A DNA stretch of 30,025 bases, taken from IMG/VR virus record IMGVR_UViG_3300031578_013317, positions 1 to 30,025 of that record. One strand, given 5' to 3'. Made by a program: the position numbers and the translations under genes. This document shows positions 15,973-23,141 of the stretch, piece by piece; within the stretch, counting starts at the first letter, position 1, and the number at the start of each line of letters is the position of its first letter. The notes under the pieces were generated by a model that had not been told where the DNA came from, searched no databases, and worked only from the letters and a program-made list of their open reading frames with translations. This DNA is from a virus.

Positions 15973-18477
15973 ATGACAAAGCAAACACTTAAAGCACACC
16001 GAAGGGTGGCAACGCTTGCCAGCAAGCCAAGCGAAAACTTGGTAATAAATACGCTGGTGGTTAAGCCTAACACTCGCTCGGTGTCCAATATCGATACTTG
16101 GCGAACCGCCCTAAAGGCTGCCGATAGGGGAAAGCGCGAAAGGCTCTACGACCTATACGAGGATCTTCTTATAGATAATGTGCTATCCAGCGCGGTAGAT
16201 AAGCGAATAACGGCCATTACCAACAGCGAAGTAGCGTTTACCGATAAGAGCGGAAAGCCAAACCCTGTAATGGATACGCTTATTGAAACACCAGAATTTG
16301 AGGAAATAATTACCGAAATTCTCAACGCTAAGTTTTGGGGCAAAACGGTGCTAGAGTTATCGTTTATTACCGAGAAGGTAGTTCCTTACCTAATCCCTCG
16401 CACTAATGTTAGGGTAGACCTTGGCCTTGTGGTTGTAAATCCAGCTGACGAAACAGGTATACCCTACCGCGATAACGACTTTTTTCTTGAAGCCGGAAGC
16501 GATAAGGATTATGGGCTTATTCTTAAATCGGCTCCCTACGTAATTTACAAGCGAGGTGGTTTTGGCGATTGGGCACAGTTTACCGAAATATTTGGAATGC
16601 CATTCCGCTTGGGTAAATACTCCTCCCACGATGAAGATGGGCGCTCAGTGCTTGAGCAGGCCCTTGAGAAACAGGGTTCTGCCGCCTATATGGTTATTCC
16701 CAAGGAAACCGAAATTGAATTAATTGCAAGTACAACCAACGCCAACGGTATGCTCTACGACAAGCTGCGTGGCGCATGTAACGAGGAGATTCTTGTAGGG
16801 ATTCTTGGCCAAACCATGACCACGCTCAACGGTTCATCAAAAAGCCAGAGTGAAACGCACATGGATGTGGAGGAGAGTAAGCATAAGGCCGATAGGAGGT
16901 TTGTGCAGCGAATCCTTAATACTAAGCTCATTCCCATGCTCGAAAAGCGTGGCTATCCTGTAACGGGTGGTTACTTCTCATTCCCGGAGGCTGGCGAAAC
17001 GCTATCTACTACCGAGAAGGTAACGGTTTACGATGGTTTAATTAATAAGCTGCATCTCAATATCGATGAGGCATTCTTATACGAAACCTTTAGCGTTCCT
17101 AAGGGTGCCGATAAGCCAGCTCCACCACCTCCCGACCCATCCAAAACAGGGTTAGGCTACCACTTCGATACCGAAGAGGAGCAAGGGTTTTTAAAAAAGC
17201 TGTTCAGTTTTTTTTCAGTAGCCCCGGCTCACCAGGCTGGGGCATGCAGCTGCGGTGGCGATCACCTCACCAGCATTAATCTAGCCAGCGCGGAGGTCGA
17301 TAACGATGCCCTTCTGCATCGCGTGGCCTCCGGCAATAGCACCTTTTTCGATGTAGAGCTATTCCAATCAACAGCCACCACCCTGCTCGATGCCCTTCAT
17401 AATGGCTTTGCGCAAAAGAAATTTGTTGGTATTGCCTATGGCTTTGAACCCGATGCTCTTAAAACGGCTATGGAGCTCAACATATTTCGCTTTTCGGCAA
17501 CCAAAACGGTGGCCGAGGTGTATGAGCTCAACAAGGCTTTTCGCACCTCAAAGAATTTTGAGGAGTTCAGCCAAAAAGCCAGTGGTATTACTAATATATT
17601 TAACAAGCAGTGGCTACAAACCGAATACGATACCGCCTACCTAACCGCCGAAAGTAGCGCAACCTACTACAGGCTGAAGGAGCAAACCGACTTATTCCCC
17701 TACTGGATGTATGCCACCGTTGGCGATGCCAAGGTAAGGCCGGAGCACGCCGAGCTCAACGGCCTAATGCTACCCGCCAACGATGAGCGCTGGAATAGTA
17801 TTTACCCACCAAACGGCTGGAGGTGTAGATGTTACATTGTTCCAAAAATGCGCAGCGAATTTGAGGGAGAAGCGCAAAGCCTTGCCCAGAATCGTAAAAC
17901 GGTGGATAGCTACATGAAATCACCTGAATGGAAAATGAACGCCTCTCAGGGCTTCGATGTAAATAGGGCCATTACCGGAGAGGTGTTTACAAAGAATCAG
18001 CAGTATATACGCAAGTTTCCAAACGCCTCATCAAATAAGCTCAACAGCATGGGTGCCGAAAAGTGGGGCCTACCAACGGTTGAAAAGGCTATGAATGCTG
18101 CACCCAATGCAATTAGCCGATACGAGGGAACAGCGGAGGAGTGGTTAGCCACCAATGCCCACGATAATGTGGCAACGCTCACCGACTATAACAAGCGCTC
18201 CATTGCATTAACCAGCGAGGTGGTTACAAAGCACTCCACCTATGCTATGCTGCTACCCTCTATTGGCGAGGTGCTGGCCAACCCTTCGGAGGTATGGATT
18301 AATGGAGTTGTAGGCACCACCACAGCCAATAAAGTAGTATTTATTAAGTATTACAACGATACGGCCATGGTGGTTATTGGCGAAATTAGCGAGGGCAACA
18401 TTTACCAGGTGAGCACCTGGCTCGAGATGGAGGCCAAAAATAGCAATGATTATCGCAGGGGAATACTAATAAAGTAA
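15973..18477 (+). CDS. DUF935 portal fused to Mu F-like head morphogenesis protein and PBECR-type nuclease-like domain
   Basis: This 834-residue protein combines functions separate in Mu (gp29 and gp30). Residues 1-400 or so are a DUF935 portal (NVLSSAVDKRITAI, YKRGGFGDWAQFTEIFGMP). A linker with a CSCGGDH cysteine cluster lies near 424. The F-like part spans about 440-680, with PYWMYATVGDAKVRPEHAEL and YPPNGWRCRC (about 611-620), the signature of the F minor head family. About 713-834 (ISRYEGTAEEW, LPSIGEVLANPSEVW, VVFIKYYND, then a terminal RRGILIK) resembles the phage PBECR barnase/EndoU/colicin-like nuclease families. It forms the portal vertex and may carry an ejectable toxin-like domain (inference). 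The stop is 2 bp before the next ATG. Confidence 0.88.
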   Translation: MTKQTLKAHRRVATLASKPSENLVINTLVVKPNTRSVSNIDTWRTALKAADRGKRERLYDLYEDLLIDNVLSSAVDKRITAITNSEVAFTDKSGKPNPVMDTLIETPEFEEIITEILNAKFWGKTVLELSFITEKVVPYLIPRTNVRVDLGLVVVNPADETGIPYRDNDFFLEAGSDKDYGLILKSAPYVIYKRGGFGDWAQFTEIFGMPFRLGKYSSHDEDGRSVLEQALEKQGSAAYMVIPKETEIELIASTTNANGMLYDKLRGACNEEILVGILGQTMTTLNGSSKSQSETHMDVEESKHKADRRFVQRILNTKLIPMLEKRGYPVTGGYFSFPEAGETLSTTEKVTVYDGLINKLHLNIDEAFLYETFSVPKGADKPAPPPPDPSKTGLGYHFDTEEEQGFLKKLFSFFSVAPAHQAGACSCGGDHLTSINLASAEVDNDALLHRVASGNSTFFDVELFQSTATTLLDALHNGFAQKKFVGIAYGFEPDALKTAMELNIFRFSATKTVAEVYELNKAFRTSKNFEEFSQKASGITNIFNKQWLQTEYDTAYLTAESSATYYRLKEQTDLFPYWMYATVGDAKVRPEHAELNGLMLPANDERWNSIYPPNGWRCRCYIVPKMRSEFEGEAQSLAQNRKTVDSYMKSPEWKMNASQGFDVNRAITGEVFTKNQQYIRKFPNASSNKLNSMGAEKWGLPTVEKAMNAAPNAISRYEGTAEEWLATNAHDNVATLTDYNKRSIALTSEVVTKHSTYAMLLPSIGEVLANPSEVWINGVVGTTTANKVVFIKYYNDTAMVVIGEISEGNIYQVSTWLEMEAKNSNDYRRGILIK

Positions 18478-18479
18478 GC

Positions 18480-19052
18480 ATGGCCAACATTAATACCATC
18501 GATAAATTTTTTAAGCGCCTCGACGACTACGGCAAGCGGGCGGTTCCCAGTATTATTTCCGAAAAGGCAACCGAGTTCTACAAGCATAAGTTCACCACCA
18601 AGGAGTGGGATGGCAGGCCGTGGGAACCAACCAAGCGAATAGTTAAGAGTGGCTCGCTCATGGTTCGCTCCGGCAAATTAATGAACTCCATTCGCCCCAA
18701 AACGGTAAGCCTAAGTAGGGTGGTGGTAAGCGCTGGTGGCTCGGTAGTTCCCTACGCCAAGGCGCTCAACGAAGGCGAAACCATTACCATACCCGTTACG
18801 GCTAAAATGCGAAAATTCGCCTGGGCAAAGTATTACGAGGAGGCTGGAAAAGGAATTAAAACCGGAAAAGGGGGGAATACATACCAGGGCATTGGTGCCG
18901 GAAAGGAGGCCAACCGCTGGAAGGGATTAGCGTTAACTCCAAAGCAAACGCTTACGGTAAAGTTGCCGGAGCGTAGATTTATGGGCAAGTCGGCTATGCT
19001 TAACTCCTTTATTTTTCAAGCCTTTAAAGAAGAGTTTAAAAACCTATTTTAA
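18480..19052 (+). CDS. Virion morphogenesis protein (Mu gpG / phage tail S family)
   Basis: This 190-residue protein has the features of the gpG/tail-S family of head-tail completion proteins. These include an N-terminal helix (FFKRLDDYGKRAVPSIIS), then KEWDGRPWEPTKR and a glycine-rich LMVRSGKLMNSI segment. After these come the VVVSAGGSVVPYAKALNEG strand pair and a basic C-terminus (KLPERRFMGKSAML). It acts at the head-tail junction during virion maturation. It follows the portal/F fusion by 2 bp, as gpG follows F in Mu-like phages, in the same plus-strand operon. Confidence 0.85.
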   Translation: MANINTIDKFFKRLDDYGKRAVPSIISEKATEFYKHKFTTKEWDGRPWEPTKRIVKSGSLMVRSGKLMNSIRPKTVSLSRVVVSAGGSVVPYAKALNEGETITIPVTAKMRKFAWAKYYEEAGKGIKTGKGGNTYQGIGAGKEANRWKGLALTPKQTLTVKLPERRFMGKSAMLNSFIFQAFKEEFKNLF

Positions 19053-19067
19053 TACCATTTAAACACC

Positions 19068-19514
19068 ATGAAAGCACTTTTTAAAACTGTTCAGGATAGG
19101 CTAACCGCACAGGTATCGGCGCTGCAATTCATCGACTTCGATATGGGTCAAATTGACCTTCCTGAGGATGAGCGGCCAGCCATTAACTTCCCATGCGCCC
19201 TCATAGATATTAACTTTCCTACTACTGAGGATATTGCTGACGATACGCAGCTGGTTAATGCTGTAGTTTCTATTCGCATAGCCGACCAGGTGCAGGGCAC
19301 CACCGACTCCATTACTGCCGCATTGCAGCGCGATGCTGCGCTTGGCTACCTCGACCTTGTTGATAGCGTATATAAGGCCTTACAGGCTTATGAAACAAGC
19401 GAATTTAGCAACTTTTCGAGGGTAAGCCAGCAAGGGGCAATACGTGCCGATGGAATACGGGAGGTAACTATTAACTTAAATACTACCTTTGAGGACCTAA
19501 GCGCTACCAGCTAA
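19068..19514 (+). CDS. gp37-like head-tail joining protein (DUF1834-like)
   Basis: This 148-residue protein is the last gene of the plus-strand packaging/head operon. It has an N-terminal helix (LFKTVQDRLTAQV) and a beta-rich core with NFPCALIDINFPTTEDI and VNAVVSIRIADQV. A C-terminal strand (IREVTINLNTTFED) matches the plan of Mu gp37/DUF1834-like tail terminator proteins. Its final 11 bp overlap the convergent small gene at 19504-19794. The family call rests on fold pattern and position after gpG. Confidence 0.65.
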   Translation: MKALFKTVQDRLTAQVSALQFIDFDMGQIDLPEDERPAINFPCALIDINFPTTEDIADDTQLVNAVVSIRIADQVQGTTDSITAALQRDAALGYLDLVDSVYKALQAYETSEFSNFSRVSQQGAIRADGIREVTINLNTTFEDLSATS

Positions 19515-19794
19515 GGAATGGAATTTGTTTTTTTAGCTCGTTAACGGTTGGGCGGTGAGAAAAAATCTCATCGAGAAGCGGCTGGTTAAGGCGCAAACGG
19601 GTTGTAACCACAACCTCACTTATAAAGAACTCGCTTGAAAGTATGCCAAGGGTAACGTCGTAGTTGTTACATTGAATGTGCGCATAGTAGTAGAACCGGT
19701 AGGAAAGAACCTTATCGCGCTCCATTAATTTCTCCTTGGAGCGGCCCTTTTGGGTATTCTTTTTCTCTTTTTTTACAAAGTAGTCCTTTAGCAT
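19504..19794 (-). CDS. Small conserved-looking protein convergent to head operon, unknown
   Basis: This 96-residue protein has a lysine-rich N-terminus (VKKEKKNTQKGRSKEK). A helical part follows (VLSYRFYYYAHIQ), then LGILSSEFFISEVVVTTRL, which could be a helix-turn-helix with SEVVVTTRL as recognition helix. The C-terminus is TVNELKKQIPFLSW. I have an impression of similar short proteins in Bacteroidota prophages but cannot name the family. Its 3' end overlaps the end of the gp37-like gene by 11 bp. A strong hairpin lies just upstream of its start. A DNA-binding role is possible but unproven. Confidence 0.6.
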   Translation of the reverse strand: MLKDYFVKKEKKNTQKGRSKEKLMERDKVLSYRFYYYAHIQCNNYDVTLGILSSEFFISEVVVTTRLRLNQPLLDEIFSHRPTVNELKKQIPFLSW

Positions 19795-19808
19795 ATTACA
19801 AAAATAGT

Positions 19809-19834
19809 AAGGCCACGCAATCTTGCGTGGCCTT
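19809..19834. terminator. Strong hairpin, likely terminator of the head operon
   Basis: A perfect stem (aaggccacgca / tgcgtggcctt) closes a 4-nt loop and is followed on the plus strand by a short T run (cctttt). On the minus strand the U tract is weaker. Readthrough from the plus-strand head operon would end here. The hairpin could also insulate the 96-residue gene from minus-strand transcription out of the lipoprotein operon. The following stretch to 20022 contains no ORF or recognisable RNA. Confidence 0.7.
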
Positions 19835-20022
19835 TTGGCTGAATTTTGTTAAAAAAACATTTTTTGTCTCTTACTCATCAGCCTTCACCTCCTTCGCTTC
19901 TCGCGATCTGGTTTGTGGAGTATGCACCAACCAAGCTACATACCCCGTTACTCAACTCACTAATAACCCTACGCTATGAATACTGCAATTTATGCTCAAC
20001 TTTTACGTAGAACCAAATTTTT

Positions 20023-20652
20023 TTAGAGATTTTTTATGGCTATTTTTTTGCTGGTTGAGAAATTACGGCTAAGGCTCCGGCTACCTGTATAAATTTGGGT
20101 AGCTGGCGTTAGCTCAATGGTTAGATGATGGTCGGGCGTAATGGTAAAATCGGGCACAACAAGGTAAAGGGTGCCTAGGTATTCAAAACCTAAATTAACT
20201 ACCGTATGGGTGCTGGTATATCCATCGGTTTCAACACCAAAAGCTACATTGCCAACGGTAATAGCATCCTGTATGTTGCTTCCATCCCAATAGTAGGCCA
20301 CTACGTTGCCAATATCAAAGCCTGTAATGTTGGAAATGGAGAAGGTAATACCCTTTACTGTAATAGTTTTGCTCATGGTGCCAACTATACCATTATCGCT
20401 CGCCACGGCAAATACTACTTTACGGCTACCTGCCTTTTTAAATATGTGGGTAGGATTCTCGAGGGTGGAAGCATAGCCATCGCCAAAGTTCCAGCTCACG
20501 GCCCCGATGACGGTGCTAGTGTTGGTAAAGGTTACCGCCTCCGGTGCAGTTACCGTGGCCTTGCTGGCCGTAAAATCGACCGGTGTGCTCTTATCCTTGC
20601 TGCACCCGGCAGCCGCAAGAGCCATAATAAGAATGTAGGTTAACTTTTTCAT
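20023..20652 (-). CDS. PKD-domain lipoprotein (phage cargo gene)
   Basis: This 209-residue secreted lipoprotein has signal MKKLTYILIMALAAAGC, with a lipobox and Cys17. A PKD-type fold occupies about residues 25-100 (VSWNFGDG, ENPTHIFKKAGSRKVVF, the typical WNFGDG...H.F...G...V order). A beta-rich C-terminal part of unknown kind follows, to about residue 200. The protein is not needed for a virion and lies outside the structural operons, so it looks like a lysogenic-conversion gene altering the cell surface of the Bacteroidota host (inference). ATG 20652 overlaps the TGA of the upstream gene (ATGA), so the two are translationally coupled. Confidence 0.82.
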   Translation of the reverse strand: MKKLTYILIMALAAAGCSKDKSTPVDFTASKATVTAPEAVTFTNTSTVIGAVSWNFGDGYASTLENPTHIFKKAGSRKVVFAVASDNGIVGTMSKTITVKGITFSISNITGFDIGNVVAYYWDGSNIQDAITVGNVAFGVETDGYTSTHTVVNLGFEYLGTLYLVVPDFTITPDHHLTIELTPATQIYTGSRSLSRNFSTSKKIAIKNL

Positions 20653-20894
20653 TTTATTGGTTTTTTGTTAATATAAATACGAAACAATACTTTGAAAATC
20701 TCACTTTTTATCTCATACCAAGTAGCCGCAAGCTCAAGGCGTTTGAATAGGGTGGTATGCTTAACTGTAGCTCCGAACTCAACCAGTAGCTCTTGCTGGT
20801 AATCTTTTAAATCGGTAGCCTTTTTTATGGCGTTGGTGGCGTTGGCAGTGCCAATATCCGTTAATAACACCTTAACACCTTCAATAACTTGCAT
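20649..20894 (-). CDS. 81-residue protein coupled to lipoprotein, unknown
   Basis: The start is placed at ATG 20894 (MQVIEGVKVLLTDIG). The reading upstream to 20948 begins with TTG and would overlap the regulator gene. The product is helical (NATNAIKKATDLKDYQQELL, TLFKRLELAATWYEI) and ends in a basic tail (INKKPIK). No signal peptide or motif is recognised. The stop overlaps the lipoprotein start. The opening resembles phage proteins that track DNA or tail components, but I cannot assign it. Confidence 0.55.
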   Translation of the reverse strand: MQVIEGVKVLLTDIGTANATNAIKKATDLKDYQQELLVEFGATVKHTTLFKRLELAATWYEIKSEIFKVLFRIYINKKPIK

Positions 20895-20944
20895 TGCAAT
20901 TGGTTTGAATTGAAAAATAAAGTTAAGAAAATTAGTGCGATAAA

Positions 20945-21100
20945 TCAAAAAGGGGTATGCTCTTTTATTTTATAATCACGTTCAAGCTTCTCCGCAATAG
21001 CCCTAACCGCAAACTCATTGAACGACTTAATATTAAGCCGTTTAATAGCCTCCAATATATTTTTATCAACTCTTATTCGTCTAACAACCTTGTTATTCAT
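20945..21100 (-). CDS. Ribbon-helix-helix DNA-binding protein
   Basis: This 51-residue protein (ATG 21100, stop 20945) has the complete ribbon-helix-helix plan of Arc/MetJ/CopG regulators. It has a basic beta strand (KVVRRIRVD), helix A (KNILEAIKRLN), a turn and helix B (SFNEFAVRAIAEKLERD). It is the first gene of the minus-strand accessory operon ending in the PKD lipoprotein and probably autoregulates it. Its upstream region is only 45 bp before the cassette block begins at 21146, so the block may have separated it from its original promoter. Confidence 0.72.
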   Translation of the reverse strand: MNNKVVRRIRVDKNILEAIKRLNIKSFNEFAVRAIAEKLERDYKIKEHTPF

Positions 21101-21158
21101 GTCATTAAATGTTAATATGCCGTTAAAAGGTGCATATATAAGATAGTTAACTGCAAGG

Positions 21159-21590
21159 CTAAAGACCCGCTTCGTTGTCAGTTCGTTTTTTAATTACTTT
21201 GTTCATTGCCTTTATCAAATCATCTATAAAAGGCTGATGAATCTTAGGTATTTTATTTTTACGAACTGTTTGGCGTGAGCCGGAAAGCATCCGGCTCAAT
21301 TCGCCCCAGTTGATTAATTCAGAAGCATCAATATGTCTTCTACCATTTTTAAAAATGTTTTCTTCTAAGGTGCCGGTATCAATTCCGCTTCCAATTATTC
21401 CATGAAACTTAACCTTTGAAAAATCTTCAATATTTTGAATAACTCGTTTTTGTTTTAAAGGGCTTAATTCTTCATAGGGCTTATCCCACGCCTTCAAATT
21501 TGATTCATGTGTTATATAATGGTCCCCCATAGCCACTTTTTCATGAGATGGCAGCTCATTCCATGTTTTAATTTTTTCGGCAGTTGTCAT
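21159..21590 (-). CDS. Cassette A gene 2 (copy 1): HTH-like protein
   Basis: This 143-residue protein uses ATG 21590 (MTTAEKIKTWNELPSHEK), because the longer reading from 21692 overlaps the upstream gene. About residues 93-116 (WGELSRMLSG then SRQTVRKNKI) look like a helix-turn-helix, followed by a basic helix (LIKAMNKVIKKR). It lies 16 bp downstream of cassette A gene 1 and its stop lies 5 bp from the GCAGTTAAC box, the standard gene-then-attC layout. Two-gene cassettes with a DNA-binding partner are often toxin-antitoxin modules; that is a hypothesis here. The family is unrecognised. Confidence 0.75.
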   Translation of the reverse strand: MTTAEKIKTWNELPSHEKVAMGDHYITHESNLKAWDKPYEELSPLKQKRVIQNIEDFSKVKFHGIIGSGIDTGTLEENIFKNGRRHIDASELINWGELSRMLSGSRQTVRKNKIPKIHQPFIDDLIKAMNKVIKKRTDNEAGL

Positions 21591-21606
21591 TGTTTTAATT
21601 TTAAAA

Positions 21607-21948
21607 TTAAAATGATTTTGAATTTCTTGCTGCTCTTTCTCTTTCTTCCAAAAAATCGTTATAAGCTTCATAATTCTTAGTTCCGTCTGCATTCATCCAT
21701 GATGCTGGAGTGTTTGAAGTAATACTAAGTTTTTCGTGTAATTTTTCGGCAGATGTTTTTTGGTTAGCTGGTTTCGATTTTAATTCGATTCCATTTTCGT
21801 CTGTTAAATTATAAGCCATTTCCTTTTTTACAATTCCCGAATTATAAGTAACTTCTACATAGCCAGTAGATTTTGTAATTATAGAGGAAATAATACCTAA
21901 TCCCTTGCTTCCGTTTACCTTTGTTCCTATTTCAATCTTTGTTTTCAT
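21607..21948 (-). CDS. Cassette A gene 1 (copy 1): unknown 113-residue protein
   Basis: The start is taken at ATG 21948 (MKTKIEIGTKV), downstream of a good promoter, rather than at 22005 inside the -33 region. Residues 1-48 form a small beta-barrel-like pattern (GTKVNGSKGLGIISSI, TGYVEVTYNSGIV). A linker rich in K/S/T and a helical C-terminus (YEAYNDFLEERERAARNSKSF) follow. It resembles small SH3/KOW-like domains but is not identifiable. It is co-transcribed with the HTH-like gene 16 bp downstream. Confidence 0.7.
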   Translation of the reverse strand: MKTKIEIGTKVNGSKGLGIISSIITKSTGYVEVTYNSGIVKKEMAYNLTDENGIELKSKPANQKTSAEKLHEKLSITSNTPASWMNADGTKNYEAYNDFLEERERAARNSKSF

Positions 21949-21978
21949 CGTTGTATGTTTTATTGTTATTTGATGAAG

Positions 21979-22009
21979 TAAAGATAACACATTTGTGTGA
22001 CGCATGCAA
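21979..22009 (-). promoter_or_regulatory. Cassette A promoter (copy 1)
   Basis: On the minus strand, TTG (22009-22007) and TATCTTTA (21986-21979) are separated by 20 bp, close to the Bacteroidota TTTG / TAnnTTTG promoter. The -7 box ends 30 bp before ATG 21948. Palindromes acacatttgtgt (spacer) and acacaattgtgt (upstream) flank the -33 box and could be operators. Upstream of the TTG, a 23-bp segment is shared with the cassette C promoter. Confidence 0.6.
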
Positions 22010-22072
22010 GTATTTTAGTAATTATTTTCACACAATTGTGTTATTTATTTTCATTCTTAATAACAAAGCCCA

Positions 22073-22206
22073 GCAGTTAACACGTTGTATAAAACAAAGC
22101 GGTTTAAGTGGTTCTCGAAGCGCATCACCCGTACCAATTTCCCTGCATCGGGAAAATGGTGTAGCTCGCAATCCGCTTCGATTTCATACCACCACCGTTA
22201 GCCACC
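22073..22206 (-). repeat. attC-like site 1 (after GNAT cassette B, copy 1)
   Basis: This 134-nt imperfect palindrome lies between cassettes B and A. On the minus strand it opens with the box GGTGGCTAAC (22206-22197), 2 bp after the GNAT stop, and ends with GTTAACTGC (22081-22073). The arms pair over about 25 nt with bulges (left ACGTTGTATAAAAC then AAAGCGG; right GGTGGTATGAAAT then CGAAGCGG). The opening box is the reverse complement of the first bases of cassette B at 22550, and the closing box matches the end box of cassette A. This is the attC rule of integron cassettes. Predicted cleavage is G/TT. Confidence 0.8.
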
Positions 22207-22208
22207 AT

Positions 22209-22616
22209 TTAGGGCAGCAGAATCATCCAAATGTCATTGCTTTCTTTACATTTTACAAAGTCCTTATATCCTTTGCGTTTATACCATTCGTAAACCCAAG
22301 TTCCTTCTTTTACTTTAAGTTGAGAACTGGCATGATTGTCTTTTGCTATCTGAATGTGTAATTCTAACAATTTAGAAGCAATGCCATTTCCCCTCGCTTC
22401 TTTATCAACATGCAGTCCTTCTAAAATAACCACTGTTTCATCATCATCATACCAATATGTTCTGGCATAAGCTCTCCCGCTTTTTTCAATCATGTGAATT
22501 GATACACCCCAATCTGTTTTATCTTGATGTTTAATAAAACGGTGGCTAACAACAGGTTTAACTAATAAAGGTTTCCTACGTATGTGGTCAATAGTGCGTT
22601 TAATAAAGTTTTTCAT
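22209..22616 (-). CDS. GNAT acetyltransferase in cassette B (copy 1)
   Basis: This 135-residue N-acetyltransferase uses acetyl-CoA on an unknown substrate. The acetyl-CoA pyrophosphate loop is visible as EARGNGIASKLLE (Q/RxxGxG/A type, about residues 74-86), preceded by VVILEGLHVD and followed by WVYEWYKRKGYKDF, the usual motif A/B order. ATG 22616 and the first 22 residues lie inside the attC-like site of the preceding cassette. The cassette itself begins at VSHRF. A shorter start at Met42 is possible but would remove the first strands. Cassette-borne GNATs are common in integrons, often linked to resistance or stress; the substrate here is unknown. Confidence 0.85.
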   Translation of the reverse strand: MKNFIKRTIDHIRRKPLLVKPVVSHRFIKHQDKTDWGVSIHMIEKSGRAYARTYWYDDDETVVILEGLHVDKEARGNGIASKLLELHIQIAKDNHASSQLKVKEGTWVYEWYKRKGYKDFVKCKESNDIWMILLP

Positions 22617-22676
22617 ATTTTGATAATTTAATTGTTTTTAATCCTTTACTGGTCAAACCTGCGACCGTTACCGCCC
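22541..22676 (-). repeat. attC-like site 2 (after cassette C, copy 1), overlapping GNAT start
   Basis: This 136-nt imperfect palindrome runs from GGGCGGTAAC (22676-22667 on the minus strand, 2 bp after the 56-residue gene) to GTTAGCCACC (22550-22541). The arms are strongly paired: CAGGTTTGACCAGTAAAGG near the opening and the complement of CAGGTTTAACTAATAAAGG near the end differ at only three of 19 positions. The opening box is the reverse complement of the first bases of cassette C (TTACCGCCC at 23239). The GNAT start codon lies inside this site. Confidence 0.8.
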
Positions 22677-22678
22677 AT

Positions 22679-22849
22679 TCATAGAAACGGCACACGGTAA
22701 ATTGTAGCATCGTTTAAAACGATAGGAAAATCTTTCATCTTAAGTGAATGATATGGAAATCCAAATTCTTCACAAAGCTTTTTGAAATTACCCCGGCAAA
22801 TTGGCTCTTTGTCGGGGTAAATCAGAATAATTACGCTTTGTCTTTTCAT
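22679..22849 (-). CDS. Cassette C gene 2 (copy 1): 56-residue protein
   Basis: This short gene has ATG 22849 overlapping the stop of the 82-residue gene (TAATG). It is MKRQSVIILIYPDKEPI onward, with CRGNFKKLCEEFGFPYHSL and a C-terminal IYRVPFL. The GNFKKLCEEF...YHSLK part may be a small helix-turn-helix-like unit, as in short Bacteroidota accessory proteins. The family is unnamed. The stop lies 2 bp from the attC-like box. Confidence 0.7.
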   Translation of the reverse strand: MKRQSVIILIYPDKEPICRGNFKKLCEEFGFPYHSLKMKDFPIVLNDATIYRVPFL

Positions 22850-23097
22850 TAGTAAACAAATTCTGAAATGTCGTAATTGAAATTTTCTTTAAGCATTGTA
22901 TAAACTTCTTCGCCTAATTCTTGTGTTTTTTGAACATTACCATTCATCTCTTCAATTTCTTCATCTGTTAAATACTGATAGAAATTGTTATCGTTTGAAT
23001 CAACTTCTTGAATCATATATTCTGCGATGTTACCTTCGATAAAACTTTTGTTATCGTTTACGATTTGTTTTGCTAATTGTAATGCTGATGATTTCAT
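22849..23097 (-). CDS. Cassette C gene 1 (copy 1): acidic 82-residue protein
   Basis: This is a highly acidic, mostly helical small protein (QEVDSNDNNFYQYLTDEEIEEM is its most acidic part). It opens MKSSALQLAKQIVNDNKSF and ends FNYDISEFVY. It follows a clear promoter by 44 bp and is translationally coupled to the 56-residue gene. No family is recognised. Acidity and pairing with a small basic partner would suit an antitoxin, an inhibitor or a DNA mimic, but this is speculation. Confidence 0.72.
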   Translation of the reverse strand: MKSSALQLAKQIVNDNKSFIEGNIAEYMIQEVDSNDNNFYQYLTDEEIEEMNGNVQKTQELGEEVYTMLKENFNYDISEFVY

Positions 23098-23141
23098 TTT
23101 GTTTGTTTTTAGAGAAACAGCTTCGTTGTTGTTTCATGATG

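Noticed and set aside
21921-22361. 146-codon plus-strand ORF (repeated at 24132-24572)
   Set aside because: It lies antisense to the cassette A promoter, an attC-like site and the GNAT gene. The composition is unlike a protein, and it is better explained as a shadow.
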